This document shows positions 19,410 to 28,755 of a stretch of 62,195 bases of DNA, piece after piece. A program made the position numbers and the translations under genes. The notes beneath the pieces are model-generated. The model saw nothing but the letters and a program-made list of their open reading frames with translations, did not search any database and was not told the origin of the DNA. The DNA comes from Hydrogenophilales bacterium 16-61-112. Its GTDB lineage: Bacteria; Pseudomonadota; Gammaproteobacteria; Burkholderiales; Thiobacillaceae. The DNA is taken from the NCBI GenBank assembly GCA_002257045.1, contig NCHD01000009.1, forward strand, positions 1 through 62,195, read 5' to 3'. How positions within the stretch are numbered: position 1 is the stretch's first letter; every line of letters starts with the position of its first letter.

Positions 19410-21128
19410 TTAATCCTTGAAACGACCCCGCACACCGGCGCGCGCAGGCGCATTGCCCGGGCCACGGTTGTTGTCGCTGCCATAGCTGCGACCTGCGCCG
19501 GGGTTTGCGCTGCGCGCAGGACGGTCGCCATAGGCACGCGCCTGGGGCCGCGCCTTGGCTTCGGTTTCGCGCTTTTTCCAGTACTCGACGCTGTTGCCGT
19601 CAACATCGGGACGCGGCGCGCGCTCGGGTTCGAGGCGGTTGCCTTCACGCGGTGCAAAGGTGCGCGGCGCCTTGTCGAACGAGCCACGCGCAGCGTTATC
19701 GAAACGATTGCCACGCGGAGGAGCATCCGAACGCGGACGATCGCCTGCGGGACGCTCGCTGCGTGCGCCACGATCACGGTTGTCCTGGCTGTCGCCACGC
19801 GGCGGACGGTCGCCGTACGCACGCGGAGCGCCTTCGTTGCGCGGCGCACCGTAGCCGCCGGCCGAGTGATTGCGCTCGCCGCCGCCAAAGCTGCGTTTCT
19901 CACCAAAACCGCCGGTGCTGCGATTGCCGCCGGTGCTGGTGCGCGGACGGCCATTGCCAGCCGGACGACCGCCACCGCTCTGCGGACGCTGCTGCGGCTC
20001 CAGACCCGGCAAGGTGTGGATTTCGATGCGGTTGCCCGTGTAACGCTCGATGTTCTTCACCAGACCGCCTTCGCGCATGCCGGCAAAGCTCACCGCGATA
20101 CCGGTGCGGCCGGCACGGCCGGTACGGCCAATGCGGTGCACGTAGTCTTCAGCCTGACGCGGCAGGTCGAAGTTGATCACATGGCTGATGCCGGCGACGT
20201 CGATGCCGCGTGCGGCGACGTCGGTCGCGACCAGCACCTTGGTACGGCCTTCACGCAGGCGCTGCAGCGAACGGTTGCGCGCGCTCTGCTGCATGTCGCC
20301 GTGCAGCGAATCCGAAGCGAAGCCGCTTTCAGACAGCATGTCGGACAACTCTTCTGCACTGCGCTTGGTGGCAGCGAACACGATTGCCTGCGTCATGTCG
20401 ACATCGCGCAACAAGGCATCCAGCAGACGCTGTTTGTGGTCCATGTTGTCGGTGTACAGCAGGCGCTGTTCGATTTTGGATTCGGTGTGCGGAACGGCCG
20501 CGATTTCGATGCGCTCGGCGTTGCGCGTCAGTTCACGCGCCAGGTTGCCCACCACGCCGTCGAGGGTGGCCGAGAACAGCAGCGTCTGACGATCGGTCGG
20601 GCAGCGCTTGGCGATGGCCTGGATGTCATCGACAAAACCCATGTCGAGCATGCGGTCGGCTTCGTCCAGCACCAGCACTTCAATGCGCGAAAAGTCGATC
20701 TTGCCGCGTTCCAGGTGATCGATCAGACGACCCGGGGTGGCCACTACCACGTCAACCGGCTGGCTCAAACGCTTGAGCTGCAGACCATACGGCGCGCCGC
20801 CCACCAGGCAGGCGGTGCGGAAACGGCGCAGCCCACTACCGTAGGTGATGGCGGCCTTTTCAACCTGCAGCGCCAGTTCACGCGTCGGGGTCAACACCAG
20901 CACGCGCGGGCCGATGCTCTTGCTGGGCGATTCGGTCAGCAGACGCTGCAACGACGGCAGCAGGAACGCAGCGGTCTTGCCGCTGCCGGTGTGCGACGAC
21001 ACCAGCAAATCGCTGCCGTTCATGGCAGCAGGAATGGCGAGCTGTTGCACCGGCGTAGCGGTCGTGTAACCGGCGCCCGAAACAGCATTGAGGATGATGG
21101 GGTCAAGACCCAGATCGGAAAATTGCAT
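19410..21128 (-). CDS. rhlE: DEAD-box ATP-dependent RNA helicase, RhlE type
   Basis: A 572-residue DEAD-box helicase. The Q motif region is FSDLGLDPIILNAV; motif I SSHTGSGKTAAF is near 45; motif II VLDEADRMLDMGF is near 145; SAT is in LLFSATLDG near 175; motif VI is YVHRIGRTGRAGRTG near 315. The last 200 residues are low-complexity Arg/Gly/Asn/Pro-rich repeats (for example RSFGGGERNHSAGGYG), typical of RhlE-like helicases in ribosome assembly and RNA decay. The start chosen is MQFSDLG at 21128; an in-frame upstream ATG at 21278 would add 50 non-conserved residues. The gene has a long untranslated leader and no partner genes. Assignment to RhlE rather than another DEAD-box type is by similarity. 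Confidence 0.9.
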   Translation of the reverse strand: MQFSDLGLDPIILNAVSGAGYTTATPVQQLAIPAAMNGSDLLVSSHTGSGKTAAFLLPSLQRLLTESPSKSIGPRVLVLTPTRELALQVEKAAITYGSGLRRFRTACLVGGAPYGLQLKRLSQPVDVVVATPGRLIDHLERGKIDFSRIEVLVLDEADRMLDMGFVDDIQAIAKRCPTDRQTLLFSATLDGVVGNLARELTRNAERIEIAAVPHTESKIEQRLLYTDNMDHKQRLLDALLRDVDMTQAIVFAATKRSAEELSDMLSESGFASDSLHGDMQQSARNRSLQRLREGRTKVLVATDVAARGIDVAGISHVINFDLPRQAEDYVHRIGRTGRAGRTGIAVSFAGMREGGLVKNIERYTGNRIEIHTLPGLEPQQRPQSGGGRPAGNGRPRTSTGGNRSTGGFGEKRSFGGGERNHSAGGYGAPRNEGAPRAYGDRPPRGDSQDNRDRGARSERPAGDRPRSDAPPRGNRFDNAARGSFDKAPRTFAPREGNRLEPERAPRPDVDGNSVEYWKKRETEAKARPQARAYGDRPARSANPGAGRSYGSDNNRGPGNAPARAGVRGRFKD

Positions 21129-21450
21129 GACTAACCTTTTTAATGAGCGCACCGGCCAAAGGCCACAAAAACGCGCTATCCAGACCCGTCCGAAACCAGA
21201 CAGGTCAAATATACGAACCGGATATTGAAGCGGCGTTTGGATGGCTGAATCCTGAAGGATCAATCCATGAACGCCCACGGGTCGCGTCGATCACATCGGC
21301 GCCAACCACAAGACTTGTCACTGCCCGCAAGGTGCGAACGGTACAAAAGAGAGGTCGAAGACGATGGGGCTGTGAGAACAGTCCCGAGGCACGGCGGTTA
21401 AAAAAACTTTGCCTGCCCACTTGCTGTATGCACAACGCTGCGCAGTATAT
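21129..21450 (-). promoter_or_regulatory. Long leader/promoter region of the DEAD-box helicase gene
   Basis: About 320 bp upstream of the helicase start contain no convincing gene. The A-rich, AGGT-containing stretch AAAAAGGTTAGTC just before the ATG is the likely ribosome-binding site. Cold-regulated DEAD-box genes often have long structured leaders, so a cis-acting 5' UTR is plausible here. No exact promoter can be fixed by eye. Confidence 0.4.
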
Positions 21451-21522
21451 CAGAAAACACTGATTTTGTGACGGTTTTTAAACCGCCGGCCACAGGCCGC
21501 GGTTTCAACGCCGAAATCCGGG

Positions 21523-23307
21523 TCAGGCCGGTTGATACAGCTTGCGATACAAGCCGCCGCGCTCAATCAGTTCGTCGTGCCCGCCCGCTTCCACCACACG
21601 GCCATTTTCGAACACCAGAATGCGGTCGGCCTCCCGCACCGCGGACAGCCGGTGCGCGATGATGAGCGTGGTTCGGCCGGCCAGAAACGCGTGCATCGCC
21701 TGATGCAGCTGGTGCTCAGTGGCGCTGTCGAGCGCCGAGGTGGCTTCGTCGAGAATCACGATGCGCGGGTTGGCGACGATCATCCGCGCAATGGCCAGGC
21801 GTTGCCGCTGGCCGCCCGACAGCCGCACGCCCTGTCGTCCCACCATCGTGTCGAGCCCATGCGGCAGGCTGCCAATCACGTCTTTCATCTGCGCGATGTC
21901 CAGCGCCTGCCACAGGGTGGCATCGTCCACTTCGCGGCCGAGCGTGAGATTGGCGCGCACGCTGTCGTTGAACAAAACCGGGTGCTGCAACACCACCCCC
22001 ACATGCTCGCGCACCGTCTCCCAGCCGATGTCGGTGACCGGCGCGTCGCCATACGCAATCTGTCCGGCTTTCACTGGATACAGGCCCAGCAGGGCCTGCA
22101 CCAGCGTCGACTTGCCGCCGCCCGACGCCCCCACCAGCGCGACTTTCTCGCCCGGCGCAACCGTGAGGCTGACGTCGTCGAGCACGCTCTCGCCGTTTTC
22201 CTCGTAGGAAAAGCTCACGTGCCGCAGCGTTACGCCAACGGTCACCTGGCCCGCAAAGGGATTCAGCCGCGCCGGGTGCGCAGGTTCGTCCTTCAAGCCC
22301 AGCAGCGCGTTGATCCGCCCCAGCGCCGCGTTGGCGGCAAACCAGGAATACTGCATGTTCACCAGTTCCTGCACCGGCGTCATCATGAACCACAGGTAGC
22401 CGAACACCGCCAGCATCTCGCCGATGCTGAGGTTGGAATACACCACCATCAGCATCGCCAGCGCGCGAAATACATCGAAGCCCGCCAGAAAAACGAAGAA
22501 GGAAATCCGGCTCATCGCGTCCGACTTCCAGGCGAACGCGGCGGCATGCTGGCGGATATCGGCCGCGCGCTCGGTGACACGCGCGAGGTAATGCTTCTCG
22601 CGGTTCATCGCGCGAATTTGCGTCAGCGCATCGAGCGTTTCGGCGAGCGCATCCTGAAACACTTCGAATGCGCGGTTCTCGTGTTTCTTCAGGTCCTTGA
22701 CCCGCTTGCCGAGCCGGGTGGAAAACAGGATCACCAGCGGATTGAGCAACAGGATGAACAGCGCCAGCTGCCAGTGCATCCAGAACAGCACCGCCGCCAC
22801 GCCGATAAGCGTGAGCACCGACACCACCAGACCGGATATCGACGCGCCGAGAAAGCTGTCAATGGCGTTGAGGTCGGTCACGAAGTGCGACGTCACCCGC
22901 CCCGCGCCCACCGTTTCAAATTCCGACAGCGCAATCTTCGACAGCCGGTTCAGCATCTGCACCCGAATGCGGTAGACCACCGCCTTCGCCAGCAGTGAAA
23001 ACGTTCGCCCCTGCCACACATTCAGCAGGATCGAAGCCAGCCGCAGCAGCACCGTCAACAGCAGCGCCGCGCCGATGAACAGCACCGGCCCGTGCCAGGC
23101 AGCCGGCGTCCAGCCGGCGATGCGGGCGACGAAGCCGGCAGGATGCTGCAGCAGCACCTCGTCCACCATCAACGGTAGCAACAGCGGCACCGGCACCGCC
23201 GCCATGACTGCCAGCAACGCGATGAAATTGGCCTGCGCGAGATGCGTTCGATAAGTGCGGATTTCGGCGTAGATCGATTGCCAGGTCAGCATGAATGAGT
23301 CGCCCAT
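21523..23307 (-). CDS. ABC transporter, fused permease-ATPase exporter
   Basis: A 594-residue half-transporter. A six-helix transmembrane domain occupies residues 1-310 and an ATPase domain 345-590. Walker A is GASGGGKST, the signature is RLSGGQRQRLAIARMI and Walker B is VILDEATSALD, with the switch histidine in IIAHRLS. The layout is that of lipid A/multidrug exporters (MsbA/LmrA-like), working as a homodimer or heterodimer; cargo is unknown. Start chosen at MGDSFMLTW (23307); the open frame extends upstream to 23406 but that part overlaps mnmE. MLTWQSIY at 23292 is an alternative start. It lies 37 bp beyond the mnmE stop on the same strand and may be co-transcribed. Confidence 0.88.
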   Translation of the reverse strand: MGDSFMLTWQSIYAEIRTYRTHLAQANFIALLAVMAAVPVPLLLPLMVDEVLLQHPAGFVARIAGWTPAAWHGPVLFIGAALLLTVLLRLASILLNVWQGRTFSLLAKAVVYRIRVQMLNRLSKIALSEFETVGAGRVTSHFVTDLNAIDSFLGASISGLVVSVLTLIGVAAVLFWMHWQLALFILLLNPLVILFSTRLGKRVKDLKKHENRAFEVFQDALAETLDALTQIRAMNREKHYLARVTERAADIRQHAAAFAWKSDAMSRISFFVFLAGFDVFRALAMLMVVYSNLSIGEMLAVFGYLWFMMTPVQELVNMQYSWFAANAALGRINALLGLKDEPAHPARLNPFAGQVTVGVTLRHVSFSYEENGESVLDDVSLTVAPGEKVALVGASGGGKSTLVQALLGLYPVKAGQIAYGDAPVTDIGWETVREHVGVVLQHPVLFNDSVRANLTLGREVDDATLWQALDIAQMKDVIGSLPHGLDTMVGRQGVRLSGGQRQRLAIARMIVANPRIVILDEATSALDSATEHQLHQAMHAFLAGRTTLIIAHRLSAVREADRILVFENGRVVEAGGHDELIERGGLYRKLYQPA

Positions 23308-23344
23308 GAAAGTGGAGTGGGCCGCATCGCGCGGCCAGACCGGT

Positions 23345-24679
23345 TTATTTGCCGATACAGAATTTGCTGAAGATCTCACCCAGCAAATCGTCAGCCGTGA
23401 ACTCACCGGTGATCACGGCCAGCGCCGCCTGCGCCAGCCGGAGTTCCTCGGCGAACAGCTCCAACTGGCTGACGGCACCGCGCGCTGCCGCCACGTGCGC
23501 CGCCGCGCGCTGCAGCGCATCGAGATGGCGCGCGCGCGCCATGAACGCGCCCTCGCCCGCCGCCTGCCAGCCCGCCACCGCCAGCAGCTTTTCGCGCAGC
23601 AAGTCCACGCCGGCGCCGGTTTTGGCGGACAGCCAGATTTCATCGGCCGTGGCGCGCGGCGCTTCGTGCGTGGCGTCGATCTTGTTGTGCAGGGTCAGCC
23701 GCGCCACGGCAGGCAAGCGCGCCAGAATCGCCCGCTCGTCCGCGCCCACGCCATGTGCCGCATCGACCAGCAGCAGCGCCACGTCGGCCTGGTCCAGCGC
23801 CGCCCAGGTGCGCGCGATGCCGATTTTTTCCACCGCGTCGTCGGTTTCGCGCAAGCCCGCCGTATCGATAATGTGCAGCGGTACGCCCTGAATCTGGATC
23901 GCCTCGCGCACCGTGTCGCGCGTGGTGCCGGCTATCTCGGTCACGATCGCCGCCTCGAATCCGGCCAGCTGGTTCAGCAAGCTCGACTTGCCCACGTTCG
24001 GCTGGCCAATCAGCACCACCGTCAAGCCTTCACGCAGCAGCGCACCCTGACGCGCCTGGCTGCGCACACCTGCCAACGCCGCCTCAATGCGATCCAGCCG
24101 CCCAAACGCATCCGCCTGCTTCAAAAAATCGATTTCCTCGTCGGGAAAATCCAGCGTCGCTTCCACCAGCATGCGCAGCCGCGTCAGGGCCTCCAGCAGC
24201 TCGTGCACCCTCGCAGAAAACGCGCCCGACAGTGAACGCACCGCCGAGCGCGCCGCCTCGGTTGACGCCGCATCGATCAGGTCGGCCACCGCCTCCGCTT
24301 GCGCCAGATCCAGCTTGCCGTTGAGATATGCACGCCGCGTGAACTCGCCCGGCCCGGCCAGCCGCGCACCGAGCTCGATGCAGCGCTGCAGAATCAGATT
24401 GAGCACCACCGGCCCACCATGCCCCTGCAGCTCCAGCACAGACTCGCCGGTAAAGGAATGCGGCGCCACAAACAGCAGCGCAATGCCCTCGTCGAGCGTC
24501 GAGCCATCGGCATCGAGAAAACGCGTGAATGTCGCGTGACGCGGTGTGGGCAGCCGACCGAGCATTGCAACAGCAAGCGCGGCAACATCCGCCCCCGATA
24601 CCCGCACGACCCCCACCCCGCCACGCCCGGGGGCAGTGGCGATGGCGGCAATCAGATCAGGGGTTGGCAGGTCGCGCAT
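23345..24679 (-). CDS. mnmE: tRNA modification GTPase MnmE
   Basis: A complete 444-residue MnmE (TrmE). The N-terminal folate-binding domain contains [14 protein letters not shown] and the QGHGGPVVL and [15 protein letters not shown] blocks. The inserted G domain has [12 protein letters not shown] near 222, the G3 motif DTAGLRET near 270 and NKID near 333. The C-terminus ends in the obligatory FCIGK, whose cysteine is needed for activity. It forms the cmnm5U34 tRNA modification complex with MnmG, also encoded in this window. It follows yidC at about 120 bp, with a palindrome in the gap. Confidence 0.97.
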   Translation of the reverse strand: MRDLPTPDLIAAIATAPGRGGVGVVRVSGADVAALAVAMLGRLPTPRHATFTRFLDADGSTLDEGIALLFVAPHSFTGESVLELQGHGGPVVLNLILQRCIELGARLAGPGEFTRRAYLNGKLDLAQAEAVADLIDAASTEAARSAVRSLSGAFSARVHELLEALTRLRMLVEATLDFPDEEIDFLKQADAFGRLDRIEAALAGVRSQARQGALLREGLTVVLIGQPNVGKSSLLNQLAGFEAAIVTEIAGTTRDTVREAIQIQGVPLHIIDTAGLRETDDAVEKIGIARTWAALDQADVALLLVDAAHGVGADERAILARLPAVARLTLHNKIDATHEAPRATADEIWLSAKTGAGVDLLREKLLAVAGWQAAGEGAFMARARHLDALQRAAAHVAAARGAVSQLELFAEELRLAQAALAVITGEFTADDLLGEIFSKFCIGK

Positions 24680-24732
24680 GACTCGGTTTCAAAATGGCGG
24701 AAGGGAAAAGACCTTACAGTGCCACAAATGGA

Positions 24733-24758
24733 AAGACCCGATGCATGCATCGGGTCTT
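24733..24758. terminator. 26-bp perfect palindrome between yidC and mnmE
   Basis: Bases 24733-24758 read the same on both strands (AAGACCCGATGCA and its complement). On the - strand the hairpin is followed by TTTCCATTTG, a weak T-run, so it could be the yidC terminator or an attenuator before mnmE. Confidence 0.6.
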
Positions 24759-24800
24759 GAATTACAACAACGGTTTAACGCACGGACTCAAGCACCTGCG

Positions 24801-26435
24801 TCAGGCTTTTGCTGGCGCAGGCTTGCTGCCCTCGACCTGTTTGTTGATCCACCACTGCTGCGCAATCGACAGGATGTTGTTGACGACCCAGTACAGCACC
24901 AGACCCGACGGGAAGAACACGAACATGACGGTGAACATCACCGGCATGATCATCATGATCTTGGCCTGCATCGGGTCCATCGGTTGCGGGTTCAACTTGA
25001 CCTGCAGAACCGAGGTGATGCCCATGATGATTGGCAGGATATAAAGCGGATCCGGAGCGGTCAGGTCGGTAATCCAGCCAAGCCAGGGTGCGCCACGCAT
25101 TTCGACGGCGGCCAGCAACACCCAGTACAGGGCGATGAAGACCGGAATCTGGATCAGGATGGGCAGACAGCCGCCGAGCGGATTGATTTTCTCGGTCTTG
25201 TACATATCGGCCATGGCCTGATGCAGCTTGGCGCGGTCATCGCCATAGTTTTCCTTCAGCTTTTGCAGGCGCGGCGTCAGCGTTTTCATTTTGGCCATCG
25301 ACTTGTAGCCGGCGGCCGACAATGGATACAGGGCCAGCTTGAGGAAAATGGTCAGAATGATGATGGCCCAGCCCCAGTTTCCGACGATGCGCTCGATCTT
25401 GTCCAGCGCCCAGAAAATAGGGAAAGCAAGCGGCGTCAACCAGCCATAGTCACGTGCCAGATCGAGGCCGGGTGCGGTTTGTTCGAGTACGGTCTGGGTT
25501 TGCGGGCCGGCATACAAGGGAACGGTGAAGGTTTTTTGCTGCCCGGGCGCGAGCAGACCTTCGGCGAGGATTACGCCGGCGGAATAAATGCCATCGGACG
25601 AACGCGCATAAAACTCGCGTTTGATCGTGCCTTCGGGCAACCAGGCCGCAACGAAATGATGCTGGACGATGCCGACCCAGCCATTGTCGGCGTTCTTCTC
25701 GAACTCGGCCTTGTTTTCAGCGACCTTGTTGAAGGGGACTTTCTGGAATTTTTTGGCATCGGTATAAACCGCTGCGCCAGTGTAGGTCGGCAAGAAGAAC
25801 TGCGATCCGCGTGGCGGTTCGCCATGGCGAGACAACTGGTAATAAGGCGTGAGATCGACAGGCTGCGTGCCACCGTTGATGACCCGCATCCTGACGGCAA
25901 TCTCGTAACTGCCGCGCTTGAAAATATAGGTCTTCTCGACCCGCACACCGGTAACCGGGTCGGTCCAGCTCAAAGGCACTTCCAGTTGCGCGGCGCCTCC
26001 GACCAGTCGGTAGGTCCCGGGATTGAGCTGGAACAGGCTGCGGTGCGTGGGCAGGTTCTTGCCGATCAGACCGCTTTGCGCCATGTAAGGCGTGGTCTGG
26101 TTGTCTTCAAACAGGGTAAAAACCTGATTCCTGTCGTCCGTTTCACGATAGGGCAGAAGCTGTAGCTGGCGCAAATCGCCACCATTCGCATCGATGACCG
26201 CGTGCAGCACATCGGTTTCCACCACGGCGCGCTGGCCTTTGGCAAACCCGGCCTGCGCCGGCGTCGGCGCAGGCGCATTCAATGCCTGGCTTGGCGTCGG
26301 CACCGCCTGGCCGGCGGGCGTGCTCATCGCACTCGGGGGGACCGGTACCGGTGTATTTTTGTCCTGCCAGGCTTCCCACAACAACAGCAGCGAAAAGGAA
26401 AAGACGATAAATAAAATCAGTCGCTGATTATCCAT
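24801..26435 (-). CDS. yidC: Membrane protein insertase YidC
   Basis: A 544-residue YidC of the Gram-negative type. An N-terminal anchor (MDNQRLILFIVFSFSLLLLW) is followed by a large periplasmic beta domain (about 75-330) and the five-helix insertase core at the C-terminus, including the amphipathic region KMKTLTPRLQKLKENYGDD and the conserved helix GGCLPILIQIPVFIALYWVL. YidC inserts Sec-dependent and Sec-independent inner-membrane proteins such as F0 subunit c. The start ATG is at 26433-26435 (complement); an open extension upstream runs into rnpA and is not used. Only 17 bp separate it from rnpA: the yidD gene usually found between them is missing. Confidence 0.96.
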   Translation of the reverse strand: MDNQRLILFIVFSFSLLLLWEAWQDKNTPVPVPPSAMSTPAGQAVPTPSQALNAPAPTPAQAGFAKGQRAVVETDVLHAVIDANGGDLRQLQLLPYRETDDRNQVFTLFEDNQTTPYMAQSGLIGKNLPTHRSLFQLNPGTYRLVGGAAQLEVPLSWTDPVTGVRVEKTYIFKRGSYEIAVRMRVINGGTQPVDLTPYYQLSRHGEPPRGSQFFLPTYTGAAVYTDAKKFQKVPFNKVAENKAEFEKNADNGWVGIVQHHFVAAWLPEGTIKREFYARSSDGIYSAGVILAEGLLAPGQQKTFTVPLYAGPQTQTVLEQTAPGLDLARDYGWLTPLAFPIFWALDKIERIVGNWGWAIIILTIFLKLALYPLSAAGYKSMAKMKTLTPRLQKLKENYGDDRAKLHQAMADMYKTEKINPLGGCLPILIQIPVFIALYWVLLAAVEMRGAPWLGWITDLTAPDPLYILPIIMGITSVLQVKLNPQPMDPMQAKIMMIMPVMFTVMFVFFPSGLVLYWVVNNILSIAQQWWINKQVEGSKPAPAKA

Positions 26436-26452
26436 GGGGCGGAGTGTCGTTT

Positions 26453-26869
26453 TTAAGTGGGGAGGGGATCGGGCGAAAGATCGCCCGCTTGTGCGTTTGG
26501 CCATTTTGCCATGGCACGATGACCGGCACGTTTAAAGGTGCGCGACAAGTCGCGTGCTTCATCGCCGGGAACCGGCCTGGCAATCAAACGAACCACGAAA
26601 TCACAGGCTGGCAGTTCCGGCAGGACCTGCCGGAAGCTTTCGCGCACGCATCGCTTGACACGATTGCGGTCGACCGCACGCGCAAGCAGGCGCTTGGCCA
26701 CAATCATGCCCAAACGCGGGTGTCCCACCTGATTAGGGCGCACCATCACCATTACAAAATCGGTTCGAGCGCGCTGATTTTCGGCAAAAACACGATCAAA
26801 GTCGGCTTTATTGACCAGCCGCGCGTCGTGGAAGCGAACGCTTCCAGCCTTTTCAGGATGCGTGTCGAT
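26453..26869 (-). CDS. rnpA: Ribonuclease P protein component, start codon unclear
   Basis: The frame encodes a typical RnpA: FHDARLVNKADFDRVFAENQ, then PRLGMIVAKRLLARAVDRNR and RVKRCVRESFRQV, the RNR motif that contacts P RNA. It is the protein cofactor of RNase P, which trims tRNA 5' ends. The conserved N-terminal half has no ATG, GTG or TTG in frame: between the rpmH stop (26873-26875), which is in the same frame, and the conserved text there is only CTA-ATC-GAC-ACG... The first in-frame ATG (26752) lies after about 39 codons of clearly homologous sequence and would remove part of the fold. A non-standard ATC start at 26869, or a lost start codon, are the options. The stop is at 26453. Confidence 0.85.
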   Translation of the reverse strand: MDTHPEKAGSVRFHDARLVNKADFDRVFAENQRARTDFVMVMVRPNQVGHPRLGMIVAKRLLARAVDRNRVKRCVRESFRQVLPELPACDFVVRLIARPVPGDEARDLSRTFKRAGHRAMAKWPNAQAGDLSPDPLPT

Positions 26870-26872
26870 TAG

Positions 26873-27007
26873 TTAAACGGCCAGACGAGCGCGGCCTTTG
26901 GCACGACGTGCATTGATGACGGCACGACCCGATTTCGTTTTCATGCGGGCACGAAAGCCGTGGGTACGCTTGCGACGAACGGTAGAGGGTTGATAAGTAC
27001 GTTTCAT
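26873..27007 (-). CDS. rpmH: 50S ribosomal protein L34
   Basis: A 44-residue, highly basic protein that reads [18 protein letters not shown]... to KGRARLAV, an unmistakable bL34. It binds 23S rRNA in the large subunit. A good ribosome-binding site (AAAGGA) precedes the ATG at 27005-27007 (complement). It is the first gene of the rpmH-rnpA-yidC cluster and is divergent from dnaA, the standard arrangement at bacterial origins. Confidence 0.98.
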   Translation of the reverse strand: MKRTYQPSTVRRKRTHGFRARMKTKSGRAVINARRAKGRARLAV

Positions 27008-27153
27008 GTCTTGTCCTTTCCAGAGTAGCGCTGACCGCAATCCTGCTTGACAGGCCGGGCCAAACACAAAAAAATGTGTTGAAAAACCGCGCATTAGACC
27101 CGCCTTTACCAAGGCATGTCAAGTTACTGCGTTTTACGGCCTGCCGTCCTGCC

Positions 27154-27162
27154 TGTGGATAA
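27154..27162 (-). promoter_or_regulatory. Perfect DnaA box upstream of dnaA
   Basis: TGTGGATAA is the exact complement of the DnaA box TTATCCACA. It lies 75 bp before the dnaA start in the rpmH-dnaA gap and probably serves dnaA autoregulation. The rest of this gap (27008-27229) should contain the divergent rpmH and dnaA promoters. Confidence 0.85.
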
Positions 27163-27229
27163 CCTCATCGAAGGGGAGTAAGATTCGGCCTCGAATCCTA
27201 TGCCGCTATCCGCACCCCGCCTCCCTACT

Positions 27230-28576
27230 ATGGATTCCTTCTGGGACCTTTGCCAAGAGCGCTTTCGCGCCAACCTCACCCAGCAGCAATTCAGCACATG
27301 GATCAAGCCCCTGGTGTTCGATGACTCGAACGGGGAGGTGCGCATTCTTGCGCCCAACCATTTCGTAATGGACTGGGTGCGTGAAAAATTCGCCGAGCAC
27401 ATCAGTGAGTGGGCGCTGGAGTTTTATCCGGAGCAAGTTTCCATTGTGTATGCGCTCGGAAAAAAGCCTGCTGCAAGCCGCCCCCCTGCTCCCCCGTCTC
27501 ACATCGAACCCCGATCGTCACAACCTGAACGCGCAGTCGTTGCACCCGTTCAATCGGGCATGCGCATCAATCCAGCGTTCAATTTTGATAATTTTGTGTC
27601 GGGACGCGCCAACCAGCTGGCCCGCGCGGCTGCCTTGCAAATCTCCAATAATCCGGGGGCTGCCTACAACCCGCTGTTTGTTTATGGCGGCGTCGGCCTG
27701 GGAAAAACCCATTTGCTACAGGCCATCGGCAATACGGTGCGCGAAGCCAACCCGGACGCACGCATCAGCTACATCCACGCCAATGATTATGTGGACGATG
27801 TGGTCAAAGCCTATCTCAACAAGCAGTTCGATGACCTCAAGCGACGCTACATGTCACTGGATCTGCTGTTGATCGACGACATTCAGTTTCTGGCCAAGAA
27901 GGACCGAACCCAGGAAGAGTTCTTCTATGTTTTCAATTCCCTGATCGAAAACAAGAAACAGATCGTCATCACCTGCGATACTTTCCCCAAGGAAATCAAC
28001 GGCCTGGATGACCGGCTGAAATCGCGTTTTGCATGGGGTTTGACGGTCGCTGTCGAACCGCCCGAACTTGAAATGCGGGTCGCCATCCTGTTGGCCAAGG
28101 CGCAATCCGAAAACACCACGCTCGATGAAACGGTGGCTTTTTTCATCGCCAAGCAGGTGCGTTCCAATGTGCGGGAACTGGAAGGCGCGCTCAAGCGCGT
28201 AATCGCGTTTTCGCGCTTTCATGAAAAGCCCATCACCCTAGAACTGGTCAAGGAAGCCCTGCGCGACCTCATCGCCTCGACGTCACGGATCGTATCCATA
28301 GAAAACATCCAGAAAACCGTCGCCGACTTTTATAAAATCAAGGTCGCCGACATGTTTTCCAAAAAAAGAACCCGCAATCTGGCCCGTCCGCGTCAGATCG
28401 CGATGGCCCTGTCCAAGGAACTGACCAACCAGAGCCTGCCTGAAATCGGCGAATCGTTTGGTGGACGCGACCATACAACCGTGATTCACGCATGCCGAAA
28501 AGTCGCTGAATTACGTGAAACAGAAGTGGATATCGGGCGTGATTATTTAACCTTGTTACAGATCCTGACAGGCTAA
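27230..28576 (+). CDS. dnaA: Chromosomal replication initiator protein DnaA
   Basis: A 448-residue DnaA (458 if the ATG at 27200 is used). Domain I begins MDSFWDLCQERFRANLTQQQ, followed by a Pro-rich linker (about 85-120). The AAA+ domain has Walker A YGGVGLGKTHLLQAIGN near 160 and Walker B LLLIDDIQFLAKKDRTQEEF near 218. Domain IV carries the DnaA-box-binding signature GGRDHTTVIHACRKV near 424. It is complete, with no sign of the short deletions seen in dnaN and parA. Neither candidate start has a clear ribosome-binding site; 27230 gives the normal betaproteobacterial N-terminus. Confidence 0.96.
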   Translation: MDSFWDLCQERFRANLTQQQFSTWIKPLVFDDSNGEVRILAPNHFVMDWVREKFAEHISEWALEFYPEQVSIVYALGKKPAASRPPAPPSHIEPRSSQPERAVVAPVQSGMRINPAFNFDNFVSGRANQLARAAALQISNNPGAAYNPLFVYGGVGLGKTHLLQAIGNTVREANPDARISYIHANDYVDDVVKAYLNKQFDDLKRRYMSLDLLLIDDIQFLAKKDRTQEEFFYVFNSLIENKKQIVITCDTFPKEINGLDDRLKSRFAWGLTVAVEPPELEMRVAILLAKAQSENTTLDETVAFFIAKQVRSNVRELEGALKRVIAFSRFHEKPITLELVKEALRDLIASTSRIVSIENIQKTVADFYKIKVADMFSKKRTRNLARPRQIAMALSKELTNQSLPEIGESFGGRDHTTVIHACRKVAELRETEVDIGRDYLTLLQILTG

Positions 28577-28755
28577 GGATGAAATGTGGATAAAACAGGT
28601 TAAAAACCCAAAGCATAAAATCTGTCCACAATCAGACAGCGCTGCCAAGGTTTTACCCACACCCCAAAATGATCAATAACAAACTGTTTTAATTGAGTAA
28701 TAAGGCTTATCCCCAGATTTAGGCTGCCTTTATTATTGTTCTCAGGAATATATAA
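28577..28755. other. oriC: Predicted replication origin (oriC), dnaA-dnaN gap
   Basis: The 179-bp gap holds four DnaA boxes: TGTGGATAA at 28585-28593 (perfect, complement), CTGTCCACA at 28622-28630 (7/9), TTACCCACA at 28653-28661 (8/9) and TTATCCCCA at 28707-28715 (8/9). AT-rich tracts near 28666-28705 and 28728-28754 could be the unwinding element. With the perfect box before dnaA, this gives a likely bipartite origin around dnaA. Confidence 0.85.

Noticed and set aside
28511-28526. parS-like text ATTACGTGAAACA inside the end of dnaA
   Set aside because: The CACGTG centre is broken and three core positions differ; not a credible ParB site.
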